From Hoylesella pleuritidis JCM 14110 (lineage in GTDB: Bacteria > Bacteroidota > Bacteroidia > Bacteroidales > Bacteroidaceae), in contig NZ_BAJN01000006.1 in NCBI RefSeq assembly GCF_000613725.1, positions 62,001-126,000 of the forward strand: a DNA stretch of 64,000 bases. The letters are read 5' to 3'. The notes under the pieces were generated by a model. The model was not told the origin of the DNA, did no database searches, and worked only from the letters and a program-made list of their open reading frames with translations. Made by a program: the position numbers and the translations under genes. Shown one piece after another: positions 8,482 through 17,800 of this stretch; the first letter of the stretch is position 1, and every line of letters begins with the position of its first letter.

Positions 8482-10955
8482 TCAGTCTTGAAAATACACC
8501 CGCTTGACACGTGTACTTACGCCCGTCAATACCTCATAAGGGATGGTTTCTAACACGTCACTGAGTACCGTAACAGGCAAATGATCGCCAAAGATTTCAA
8601 CGCTATCGCCCTCTCGGCAGTCGATTCCCGTTACGTCGATCATCGCCACATCCATACAGATATTGCCCACATACGGGGCCTTTTTGCCGTTGACCAGACA
8701 ATAACAACGGCGGTTTCCGAGGCGCCGATCAAGTCCGTCGGCATACCCGATGGGGATAGCTGCAATCAAACTATCGTGTTCTATTACCCCCTTTCGACTG
8801 TAACCGACGGTTTCTCCGGCCTTAACACTGTGCATTTGTAGGATAGTGGTTTTCAGAGTACTCACATTTTGCAGCATCGCATTGGTGCGAGGATCTACGC
8901 CATAAAGACCCAATCCCAAACGACACATATCCATTTGTCGTTCGGGAAAGTGTTCGATACCGGCCGAATTGTCCATATGTCGCAGGATTTTGTGGCTGAA
9001 TGCCGCTTGAAGTTGCTTGCTTCCAGCCTCGAACAACGCAAACTGGCGTGCCGAAAAATCGTCGAACGCATCGCTGTCAGAGCCTACGAAATGGGAGAAA
9101 ACTGACCGCGGGATGATTGCATTTTGGTGTTTCAGCCGGTCGATAAGCCGTTTCATATCCGCAGTTGGGTCGAAACCGAGTCGGTGCATACCTGTATCGA
9201 GTTTCACGTGAACGGGATAATCGGTGATGCCTTCTTTCTCTGCTGCTCTGATTAACGCTTCGAGCAAACGGAAGGAATACACTTCGGGTTCGAGATCGTA
9301 ATCGAACATCGTTTTGAAAGCCGTCATTTCGGGATTCATAATCATAACATTGGCCGTGATACCGTTCCTTCGCAGCGTCACGCTTCATCTGCAACGGCAA
9401 CGGCCAGATAGTCTACGCGATGGTCTTGCAGTGTTTTTGCGATTTCAACCGAGCCCGAACCGTAGGCATCAGCTTTAATCATACAGACGAGTTTGGTGGT
9501 CGGTTTGAGGAACGAACGATAGTGATTGAGATTCTCGACCACGTTGTTGAGATTGACTTCCAATATCGTTTCGTGCACTTTCTTGACCAAAAGCTCGGTC
9601 ACTTGGTCGAAACCGAACTTGCGGGCACCTTTTAACAAAATTACTTCATTGTGCAAAGAGCGGAACACTTCGCTGTGAATGAATTGCTCGACTGTGTGAA
9701 AAAAGAATTTCTCAGGCAACTGAATCTCTTCCGCCTGCGCACAAAGCTGCGGCCCGATACCGATGAATTTCTCTACGTCGCGCTTCAAAGCGAGATCCGA
9801 AACCTCTTTATACAGCTCTCGGGAAGCCTTTCCGCTCTGGTAAATATCGCTCAAAACGAGGGTGTGTCGGCGCCCTTTATGATCGGGGCGACGGTTCATA
9901 AAGTCGAGTGCGATGTCCAACGAGTTGATATCCGAGTTGTAAGAGTCGTTGATCAGCGTGCATCCGTGCTGCCCTTCTTTCACTTCCAAGCGCATTGCTA
10001 CGGGTTCTAATAGGCGCATTCGGCGATCGAGTGCGTCGCGACTGAGCCCCAACTGCAAAGCCACTACGGCGCAAATGATGGAGTTGGAGACCGAAGCTGC
10101 GTCGATGAAAGGCAATGAATAACGTCCCGCTACGCCTTTATATATGTAGGAAACGACCGACATCGCATCCTCTTTCTTGACTTCCGACACATAGAAAGCG
10201 GCGTTTTTGTCCCGTCTCGACCACGCAATCGTTTCGCCTTGAATATCCGTTTTGCTCACGATTCGGCGCACGATGGCGTCGTCGGCATCGTAAACTACGG
10301 TGCGAGCATCGTGAAACAGCGCGAGTTTTTCACGACATTTGGCTTCCATCGAACTGAAATTCTCTTGATGTGCAGTACCTAAATTGGTGAGAACGGCAAT
10401 CGTCGACCGGATGATTGCACGTAAAGCGGCCATTTCTCCGGGCTTACTGATACCTGCTTCAAATACACCCACCTGTGTATGTTCATCCATCAGCCACACC
10501 GAAAGCGGTACGCCGATCTGCGAATTATAGCTGCGGGGCGAACGAGTGACGAACATCTCGGGCGAAAGCAGCTGATAAAGCCACTCTTTGACCATTGTTT
10601 TCCCATTGGAACCGGTGATTCCTACGACGGGAATGTCAAACTCGTCGCGGTGCCGCTCGGCCAGTCTCTGCAAGGCTTTCAGTGTGTTGGACACTTTTAG
10701 GAAGTTGGCATCCGGATATGTTTCGGCTCTGTCGGTAGGTACATCAGTCACGACAAAGTTTCTCACTCCGCGCTGATACAACTCCGGAATATACTTATGG
10801 CCGTCGTTGCGATTGGTTTGAAGGGCAAAGAACAATGTTTCTTCGGGGAAACAGAGCGACCTGCTGTCTGTCAATATAAATGCTATATCGGCAGCGTTTT
10901 CACCGTAATGGTGTGCGCCGATGAGTGTGGTTATCTTTTCAATAGTATATGTCAT
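8482..10955 (-). CDS. MurF-alanine racemase fusion, frameshifted as sequenced
   Basis: Bacteroidetes join two wall enzymes in one protein: MurF, which adds D-Ala-D-Ala to UDP-MurNAc-tripeptide, and Alr, which makes D-Ala. MurF (about 1-450) shows VGITGSNGKT (ATP loop), EAGISKPGE and INDSYNSDIN. Alr (about 460-824) shows MIKADAYGSG with the PLP lysine, KLDTGMHRLGF and GYADG. The frame breaks near 9378-9384: the first frame ends ADEA-stop, the next begins VTLRRNG, and the stop and a GTG overlap as GTGA. Adding one base gives 824 residues with the expected joint. The break falls just after the PLP lysine, so two separate proteins would be an unlikely design. A single-base sequencing error is the best reading. 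Confidence 0.9.
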
Positions 10956-10977
10956 ACGTCTGTTTTATACGTTGCTG

Positions 10978-11008
10978 CAAAGGTACAGCAAATTCAACAG
11001 ACAGCAAA
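10978..11008 (-). promoter_or_regulatory. Promoter for murF-alr
   Basis: On the minus strand TTTG (11005-11008), 19 bases, then TACCTTTG (10978-10985) lies 23 bases upstream of the murF start. Confidence 0.8.
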
Positions 11009-11100
11009 AGGAATGAAAGAAAAACGCGGGTGACAAGGTCTTGTCTACTACTGCTCTATTTCTAAGAGATGAAATAAGAACAAACTGCTTTATAAAATGT

Positions 11101-11239
11101 CGTTAATCGCACTGGGAAAAGTCGTTAAAATACCAGGGAAACGCTTTATAAGGTCTGAATCAATCTTATGTATTCGGATAAATATGATGTCATATCCGAG
11201 TAAATATGACGTCATATTTATTTGAATATGACGTCATAT
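11101..11239. repeat. Variant element: 33-bp palindrome plus TGACGTCA palindromes at 22-bp period
   Basis: Two degenerate units with CGTTAA cores (near 11101 and 11123) precede a 33-bp flank-like palindrome (11145-11177, centre TGAATCAA). Then come three 14-bp palindromes, ATATGA(T/C)GTCATAT, at 11182, 11204 and 11226, exactly 22 bp apart. The period matches the other arrays but the core palindrome is different. The gap 10956-11322 holds nothing else that I can identify. Confidence 0.75.
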
Positions 11240-11322
11240 TTTTTATTCTATCCTATGATATTTTTGTCAAGAAACGCAATTGTCGGAGGCTCTCCATTTA
11301 CATTTAGGAAGATATCCGCCTG

Positions 11323-12231
11323 TTATTCGACGAGTATCGGGCGAATAGAGTTGCCGTGACGGCAGTCTTCTCCGTTGTTGTCATACACGCCGTCATTGTC
11401 GAATTGCAGACTTCTTGCCCAGTCAGTGGCATCTTCAAAGAGAATGGATGCGAAATAATAGCCACCATATCCTGCATATTTTACGGCATTGGTATTGTCA
11501 TATCGCGAGCCGGCACAGGGTAAGAAGAGACCTTTGTCTATCTCTTCCTTAGTGAGCTCACGGGCCACTCTATTCTTCATCGGAGTGGTTTCGGGGTTGG
11601 TTACTAAATAACCGTAAAGCCGATTGTTGCCTTCGAGGACGACATAACCGAACTGCCACGATGCTTTTTCTGTCAATTCGAGAATTTCTCGGTAGCGAGG
11701 CATACGGTATTTACCGTTCGTGGCCCAATAAGCGATATCTCCGAAGGCTGCCTCTTGAAAGTTGTTCGTCTCGTGTTGCAGTTTATCGTCAGTGTACATC
11801 TTGCCAGAGATATCTGTCTTTGTCGTATTTGCGAATATCATGTTGCTGTAAGTCAGTGCGTTTTTGCCGCAAACGCCATAATTGAAATGGTCGATCTGAT
11901 CTTCGGCTTGCGGTATTTCATACTTATAGGCTTCGCTTGATGAGTTGTGAAAGCCGTAACGTGGCTTGAAATAATCCCACTGGTGGTCGGCGATTTTCCA
12001 TTTCCCCTTGTCGTATTGCAGGTTGCCGGTAGCCCATTTGATACCGGCAACAGTGATGAAACGGTCCGGTTCTTGGGGCGACTGGGTTGTTTCAAAAGTG
12101 ATGTCTTGAATGGCATCGGCTGCGATCTCAATCGTTTCGCCATTGGTTTTGGTCACTTTCATCTTGTAGTTTTGAGCAGACAACGAGGTGAATACCAAAG
12201 AGACGAATAGTAAAAGTATATATTTTTTCAT
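11323..12231 (-). CDS. Secreted protein of unknown function with FISUMP-like features
   Basis: The 302-residue protein has a signal peptide (about 1-19, ending SLSAQ). A short N-terminal part reads MKVTKTNGETIEIAADAIQ, a pattern seen at the start of many secreted Bacteroidales proteins. The rest is rich in Tyr, Trp, Asn and Gly, with GIKWATGNLQY and, at the end, HGNSIRPILVE. The ending and the RMPRYREILEL segment recall FISUMP/DUF1566-type extracellular domains, but I do not claim the family. It is the last gene of the chelatase-SusCD operon, 42 bases after the preceding gene. A cell-surface or periplasmic binding role is possible; the function is unknown. Confidence 0.75.
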   Translation of the reverse strand: MKKYILLLFVSLVFTSLSAQNYKMKVTKTNGETIEIAADAIQDITFETTQSPQEPDRFITVAGIKWATGNLQYDKGKWKIADHQWDYFKPRYGFHNSSSEAYKYEIPQAEDQIDHFNYGVCGKNALTYSNMIFANTTKTDISGKMYTDDKLQHETNNFQEAAFGDIAYWATNGKYRMPRYREILELTEKASWQFGYVVLEGNNRLYGYLVTNPETTPMKNRVARELTKEEIDKGLFLPCAGSRYDNTNAVKYAGYGGYYFASILFEDATDWARSLQFDNDGVYDNNGEDCRHGNSIRPILVE

Positions 12232-12273
12232 TGTGTAAAGGATTTGTTTATTTGTAATGGATGAGTTTTGAGA

Positions 12274-12771
12274 TCAGTGTTTGTTGAAAACTTTAATACT
12301 TATGGTAGGCGTTCGGAGTATGTAAATACCGGTGTGCTGTTGTGAAAGGTCGATGTCTGCCCGGCCGTCTGTACCGGCCTGCGTTTTGAGTACGAGCCGT
12401 CCGTCGATCGTTACGACGCTGATGGGGGCGCGTGCAGGCAGATTTGTAAAACGAACGTGCCCTTCTTCAAACACCGATTGTGGTTGTGAGGATTGTGTTT
12501 TGGTGTCATCCTCGATACCGGTTGTACCTCCTTCTGTCTTGAATGTGTATCGAACGACATCAGACAGGGATGCTGTAATGGTTTTCCCCGCTGTTGCCGC
12601 TTTCATCATTCCGCCCGTCAGCGTGATTACGGGACGATCTGCAAGGGCGAATTCTGCCGTTGTTCCGTTGCGGAGTTCGATGCTAAGGAATTTCACTTCG
12701 TTGTTGGCGAAGACACCCAATGGTGTGAGTAGCCAACTGGATAGCAATAAATAAATGAACTTTTTTTTCAT
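12274..12771 (-). CDS. Small secreted protein with type IX sorting-like tail
   Basis: This 165-residue protein has a signal peptide (about 1-22). Residues 24-85 read like the DNA-free MKVTLKDGT-type domain common in Bacteroidales (FLSIELRNGTTAEFALAD). The last 60 residues end in a pattern like type IX secretion sorting domains: ISVVTIDGRLVLK, a Gly-Arg-Asp turn, then TGIYILRT and a final basic strand. It lies between the ChaN-like gene and the 302-residue gene in the same operon. I do not recognise a function. It may be a carrier or surface anchor, or simply a small exported protein. Confidence 0.75.
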   Translation of the reverse strand: MKKKFIYLLLSSWLLTPLGVFANNEVKFLSIELRNGTTAEFALADRPVITLTGGMMKAATAGKTITASLSDVVRYTFKTEGGTTGIEDDTKTQSSQPQSVFEEGHVRFTNLPARAPISVVTIDGRLVLKTQAGTDGRADIDLSQQHTGIYILRTPTISIKVFNKH

Positions 12772-12815
12772 AACTGTATGAATTGATTAGTCTGATCGGT
12801 AGGGGAGAATACGTC

Positions 12816-13702
12816 TCAGTAAGACATACTCATATCTTCGGGCACGCAGATGTAATAATCGGCGAGTCCTTTGTAGGCGTCTTCCAAATGCGAAATGTTC
12901 TCTTGTCGCACGGCGCGTACGGTCTTGAACGTTGTTCCCGGGTGGTATTGCAGTAGGTAAGGGACGATTCCCTCCTTAGCATCTGAATGATAACTGCCGT
13001 TGAAGTGTAGGAATTTGCCGTGCAGATTCTTGGTTATAAACCAGCCCATTGTAGCATCTTTGATGGCTTGTGCCTGTGCAATGCGTTCGGGATCGGTACC
13101 TTTGTTCTTGCCCATTGCCCCCATCATAGCGAAGCCTGAGACAGCATTGGCATTGGGAACATACCGAATCGGCAGAGGGGGAAGGTATCGCTTGGCTTCG
13201 GGCGAGAGTGAATCAAGGTATGCCAGCCCGTGATTCTTTACGGCATTGGCATATCTTCGGGGTACGTTTGTGGCGATCAGTGGTAGCCGATTGTCCTTGA
13301 TGTAAGAGACGATAGGTGCATAATCAGTGCTGTAATTAGGCCAAATGCGTGCCTCTTCTTCAAAGCGGTCGGATGAAATGGCACCATTCAAATACTCGTC
13401 GATGATGAGTTGTGTATCGGCTTCAAACATTTCCATTCCCACTTCGAGGTTTTTCCCGTGGATGTCGTGCAGCGATTCGAGAATCTTCAACTCTAACCAG
13501 TGAGTGATAACACAGTTATGCATCTCACCGATGAAGACGACATCGGGAGTAGAAAGCGCGTTGATCAAGGCTGATACGTCATTTCACGTCCTGTGTTGTC
13601 GTAAAGTTTGTAGGCTTCCGGAGCCTTTTGTGCACCGACATTGAGTCCGAACAGCAGTGTCGTCGACAGCAAGATGTAGCGTAAGTGATTATGGATTGTC
13701 AT
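12816..13702 (-). CDS. ChaN-like haem-associated exported protein, frameshifted as sequenced
   Basis: Proteins of the ChaN family (haem-binding uptake domain) bind haem in pairs and are tied to iron supply. The restored 295-residue protein has a signal peptide (MTIHNHLRY to about residue 25, no lipobox Cys seen). The family core follows: DVVFIGEMHN, VGMEMFEAD, LIATNVPRR and FLHFNGSYHS. The start overlaps the M16 peptidase gene end by 14 bases, showing tight coupling. The frame breaks near 13566-13573: TYQP-stop in one frame, LINALSTPDVVF in the next. One added base restores 295 codons. With the chelatase and peptidase in the same operon, haem handling in the periplasm is the likely role. Confidence 0.85.
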
Positions 13703-16553
13703 TGTTTTTGGATTTAATGAGTAAAATTTTCTTGTCCCATTGCAGATCGTCTGCAAACCCTTGACAGATGTCTTTCGGTGTAATCGTATCGAGACAACGG
13801 GTGTATTCGTTGAAGTCTGTAAGGCTTTCATTGTTGCGGATGAGTGAAGTCAGTGCTGTTTTCCATTCGGACGGAGCTTTGTCTGACAATGCTTTGCGTT
13901 TCGTTACAATGAAAGAGCGTTTCATTTTATTGAGTTCTGCAACCGAAACGGGATGTAGCTTCAGCTCGTCAATGATATCTTTCAGTAGGCGATCGGCGCG
14001 CCCCCGGTTTGCATCTTTCACCGAAATGGTGAGTCGGAAGTGATAAACCTGCTGCGGGCGACCACTGTAATAGAGGTCGGCAAAGGGTGAATAGACGATA
14101 TTTTCGCGTTCTCGCAAGATACGGATAAGGCGATCTTGTAAGATGTCACGCATCAGTTTGAGACGCAACGAGTTGCGAAGTGAAGGTTCATAATTGCCTA
14201 CAAAAACATAATTGAGTACTGTCTGGTCATCGTTCCCGTTGTTGAACGACTCAATATAAGTTGTTGTTGGTGATGCAAAAGGGGTATCTTTGAATGAGAA
14301 AGCACCGTTGGGGCGTTGCATTCGAGCGAATGTTGCGATAGCAATTCGGGAAATTTTGTCTGGCGGAAAGTTGCCCGTGAGAATGATGGTAAGTTGTGAC
14401 GGGTCGGCAAACAGTCGTTTGTAATACTGTGTAAGCGTGTCGATGTCGAGCGCATTGATATCGTTTTTCGTCAGCATCGGCCGCATTCTGCTGAGTGCAT
14501 TGCCTGTAAGCGAGTCTATCCGATTATTGATCAGCCGGTCGGCGTCGTGTTGCATTAGTTTTTCCAATAGTGTTTCTTTGCCCATTCCGTCAGCTTCGGC
14601 CTTACGTATCTCTGTAAAATCGGTACGGTTCAAGCCCGGATGGCACATCTTTTCGTAGATTAGATTGAAGAGTTCTGTTGCTTTTTGCACTGGTGCCGAT
14701 GCCAAAATCTGATGCCAATAGTCATCTTCGCCGATGACCATAGACAGCTTTTCTTGGTTCATTACGGTCAAAAGCGTGTCTGAATTTATTTTTTCGAGTC
14801 CGCCCATATCCACATAACTCACGGCATCGTGATATTTCCGATAGTCGCGATCGGTGAGATCGGCAGTGCCACCACGGCCGAATGCCGCAACGAAAAGCAT
14901 TTGTTCGTCATCTAATGTGGGCCGGAGAAGGAGTCGGAGACCGTTACTGAGCTTGATACCTGTTACTCCTAAGTCGGCGTATTGTGTCTGATTGGCTATT
15001 TGTCGGGCGTCGAACGTGTGCTTGGTTGTCAAGCACAGCGGTATGTCGACGGGCTTTTCGTCGCTTATCTGCGGATGAAAGGCGTAATTTTCGGTCGTCT
15101 GTTGCCATCCTATTTGCCATGCCTGGTCTGCCTCTTTAACCGTTAATGGCGTCTCATTGGGCACACATGGATTGGTGTAAGCAAGCAATCGGCACTGTTG
15201 TAAATTGTGAATCAGCTGGCGGAGAAGTCTTGCCAATTGTCTGTTCGTGGTTTTTCGTAACGATATTCGTACTGTTTCGATATCCTTGGGAGCACGAAGC
15301 GGACGATCGCCGGCAGTGATATAGTCTACGAAATCATCGCAGAGATCGGTGGATAAGTGTTGGGCGGTATCCGGTTTCAGGTGAGTGAGCCGACTGTCGA
15401 TGCCGATTTCCAATTCGCCCGGGCAGAATCCATTCTTCAATATACGCCGAAACTCTCGGGCTGTCGATGTGATTTGATGTAGTAATTCGGACTTTTCTTT
15501 AGCTGAAAAACTTAAAACGAAATGGTCTTTATCGGCTAAATACCAATTGTTCGATACGTCACAGCCTGTTTTCAATGCGTTCAATCGATTAGAAAGACAG
15601 GCGATGAGTAGGTTCATTCGTTGTTTTTGCACGGCCGATGCAATGGAATTGACCATCGTTGTGCGGTGAGGTACGATGATTTCAAACTTTGTTGAAGTCT
15701 GCATGGAATCTCTTACCTCCTGCCAAGACACGCCTTTGGGATAGTCGAAAGGATAAATTTGCGCTCTCATTGACGGTTTTCGAGGGATAGATGACAGCCT
15801 GCGACGCAACAAGTCGACCGTTTTTGCGGCGTCGATGTTCCCTATTACGACGACGGTTGCTAATTGCGGAGCATACCATTGGTTGTAAAAGGTTTGCAAA
15901 GTGTGGTTGTCGATATGCTGAATATCGGTTTCCGTGCCGAGTGGCATACGTTGGGCATAGCGCCCTTTGCCTATCTTTAATGGATAAAAATCATCGTTTG
16001 TGCTGTAACCTCGCAATTCTTCGATAATCACACCACGCTCTTTTTTTACTCGTTCGGGATCGAAATTGATACCATCTAACCAGTCTCTGACTGCCAATAA
16101 GGTAGAATCCATCACGGTTTCATTACCTTTTTCCATAGGAACGGATAACCAATAAATGGTGCGATCAAAGCTCGTGAAAGCATTGATATCACGTCCGAAC
16201 TTCATCCCTTGTTGTTCAAAATAGTCGATCAGTTGGTGTTTGGGGAAGTGTTTCGTACCGATAAAAGCACTGTGTTCTAAGAAATGAGCACTCCCTTTTT
16301 GTCGATCGGTTTCCATTAATGATCCTACCCGCATTACTAATCGTATTTCAACATCGTGTTTGGGCAAGTCATTGGGGAGGATGATATAATGAAGTCCGTT
16401 ATCAAGTGTGCCTTCGATGGTTCCTTTCGGAAGACTAATGGGGTAGGACTTAGCCGTATAGGCCTGCGTGATAACGGTCGCTTGCCAAGCAAATAAGACC
16501 GTTATCAGCAGACGGAAAAGTATTTTCGGACAAACCGGAGCTTTCTTTTTCAC
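13689..16553 (-). CDS. M16-family zinc peptidase, exported
   Basis: This 954-residue protein is a two-lobed pitrilysin/insulinase-type peptidase. It has a signal peptide or anchor (about 12-32), the inverted zinc motif HFLEH at residues 90-94 and the downstream ERGVIIEE segment (about residue 170) that supplies the third zinc ligand. A second, inactive M16 lobe fills the C-terminal half (IKLSNGLRLLLRPT onwards). M16 enzymes form a chamber that degrades small unfolded peptides. In this operon, with a SusCD receptor pair, a chelatase and a ChaN-like protein, it could process an imported haem- or metal-carrying peptide. That job is inference; the family call is firm. It begins 6 bases after the preceding lipoprotein gene stop. 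Confidence 0.93.
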   Translation of the reverse strand: MKKKAPVCPKILFRLLITVLFAWQATVITQAYTAKSYPISLPKGTIEGTLDNGLHYIILPNDLPKHDVEIRLVMRVGSLMETDRQKGSAHFLEHSAFIGTKHFPKHQLIDYFEQQGMKFGRDINAFTSFDRTIYWLSVPMEKGNETVMDSTLLAVRDWLDGINFDPERVKKERGVIIEELRGYSTNDDFYPLKIGKGRYAQRMPLGTETDIQHIDNHTLQTFYNQWYAPQLATVVVIGNIDAAKTVDLLRRRLSSIPRKPSMRAQIYPFDYPKGVSWQEVRDSMQTSTKFEIIVPHRTTMVNSIASAVQKQRMNLLIACLSNRLNALKTGCDVSNNWYLADKDHFVLSFSAKEKSELLHQITSTAREFRRILKNGFCPGELEIGIDSRLTHLKPDTAQHLSTDLCDDFVDYITAGDRPLRAPKDIETVRISLRKTTNRQLARLLRQLIHNLQQCRLLAYTNPCVPNETPLTVKEADQAWQIGWQQTTENYAFHPQISDEKPVDIPLCLTTKHTFDARQIANQTQYADLGVTGIKLSNGLRLLLRPTLDDEQMLFVAAFGRGGTADLTDRDYRKYHDAVSYVDMGGLEKINSDTLLTVMNQEKLSMVIGEDDYWHQILASAPVQKATELFNLIYEKMCHPGLNRTDFTEIRKAEADGMGKETLLEKLMQHDADRLINNRIDSLTGNALSRMRPMLTKNDINALDIDTLTQYYKRLFADPSQLTIILTGNFPPDKISRIAIATFARMQRPNGAFSFKDTPFASPTTTYIESFNNGNDDQTVLNYVFVGNYEPSLRNSLRLKLMRDILQDRLIRILRERENIVYSPFADLYYSGRPQQVYHFRLTISVKDANRGRADRLLKDIIDELKLHPVSVAELNKMKRSFIVTKRKALSDKAPSEWKTALTSLIRNNESLTDFNEYTRCLDTITPKDICQGFADDLQWDKKILLIKSKNNDNP

Positions 16554-16559
16554 AAGCGT

Positions 16560-17783
16560 TTATTTATGCATCGTGTAGGTTACACGTACTTGTTCGTAGC
16601 CGTTAGCACCGTCGAAGTCCCACGGGAATATAAAAGTCATCGTTCCTTTTGTGAAATCATAGCTTGCAGTCGGTTGTATCCAATCTGTCGGAGTATGTGT
16701 AAACGTATCTCTGCTGACATCACTTACGGCAAGCCAACGCTGCGGAGCGATCGATCCTCCCATAGTAAGGAAGTCGTCATCAATCTTATATCCCACTAAC
16801 TTTCCACCTTCTTCGATCTCTACAACGGTACCTTTCTCTTTCAAAGCGAGTAATCGATCCCATGCCGAAAATGTGTAATCGAAAGCAAGACCGATGATGG
16901 GATAGCCATAAATGTCATTCCTATGCACGAGGAAATTAATGGATTGAGTTGCAGGAACGAGCTTAATGCTGTCGAGAGAGGCGGTGAATGTCTCCTTGGC
17001 CGGATCATACTTGATGGCTTTAACAGCTGCATTGCCATAAGGAGTAGCTAAGAAGAATTCTGTGTCTTCTACTGTTTTACGTTTCAATACACTATAAAAG
17101 AAAGAGGTAAGTCCCATCGGATTATCTGTCATTTTCAGTATCGGAGTGTCGGCTGTGGCCTTTTGGCTGAGCGTAATGATAGTATATCCCTTGAACGTTT
17201 TTTGTGCTGCGCCGTTGAAATATGTCTCTTTATCTTCTGTGTTGAATGTAACGACAGCTTCAACAGCAACTTTTCCAAGTATGCGCGACACATCGATGCC
17301 ATACTTCTCTTTATATCCTGCGATGAGTTTGAGTTGTTCCTGGGTGAGAACAGGTACATCCGAGTCGGGGTTTATGGTAATCTTAATGTCTTTTTTTACT
17401 GCTTTGATCATCGGATCGGATGTTTTTCCGACGGCCAAAGAGATCGTTCTCGGTACTGAGAGTGCGTGTTTCGCATTAGATAATACTTTGATTGTTGCTT
17501 CCTTCTGCCCCGGTTTGAAAGTTAAAACGGTGTTTTCAATTCGCACGATATCATCTTCATTGCCGGTAACTACGAGTTCTACAGTTTTTTCTTTGTCGGG
17601 AGTGAATGCCAGAAAAGCTTTGATCGTGATGCCGTTCGTATCGTCTTCGGACATAAAGGCGTTGCCGGAGATACTGAGATCGAGCCCGTTTGTCATCTGT
17701 TCTTTTTTGTTGTTATCGTCACTACAAGCTGTTATCGCGAAAATAGAAGCGATGAACAACACACTAAGTTTGATGTGTTTCAT
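16560..17783 (-). CDS. Unrecognised lipoprotein of SusCD operon
   Basis: The 407-residue protein has a lipoprotein signal with lipobox Cys at residue 20 (FAITACSDD) and acidic residues right after it, the usual surface-export signal in this phylum. Residues 30-140 look like a beta-sandwich (ISGNAFMSEDDTNGITI ... VKKDIKITINPDSD). The rest has many aromatic and beta-prone segments and ends YEQVRVTYTMHK. It sits directly downstream of susD, the place where surface binding lipoproteins usually lie in SusCD loci. I do not recognise a catalytic motif. A surface substrate-capture role is likely from position only. Confidence 0.8.
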   Translation of the reverse strand: MKHIKLSVLFIASIFAITACSDDNNKKEQMTNGLDLSISGNAFMSEDDTNGITIKAFLAFTPDKEKTVELVVTGNEDDIVRIENTVLTFKPGQKEATIKVLSNAKHALSVPRTISLAVGKTSDPMIKAVKKDIKITINPDSDVPVLTQEQLKLIAGYKEKYGIDVSRILGKVAVEAVVTFNTEDKETYFNGAAQKTFKGYTIITLSQKATADTPILKMTDNPMGLTSFFYSVLKRKTVEDTEFFLATPYGNAAVKAIKYDPAKETFTASLDSIKLVPATQSINFLVHRNDIYGYPIIGLAFDYTFSAWDRLLALKEKGTVVEIEEGGKLVGYKIDDDFLTMGGSIAPQRWLAVSDVSRDTFTHTPTDWIQPTASYDFTKGTMTFIFPWDFDGANGYEQVRVTYTMHK

Positions 17784-17800
17784 ATCTTTCTTATTTGAGT

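Noticed and set aside
15134-15160. TAACCGTTA inside the M16 peptidase gene as another coding repeat
   Set aside because: Only one core is present with no 22-bp partner, so chance is enough.
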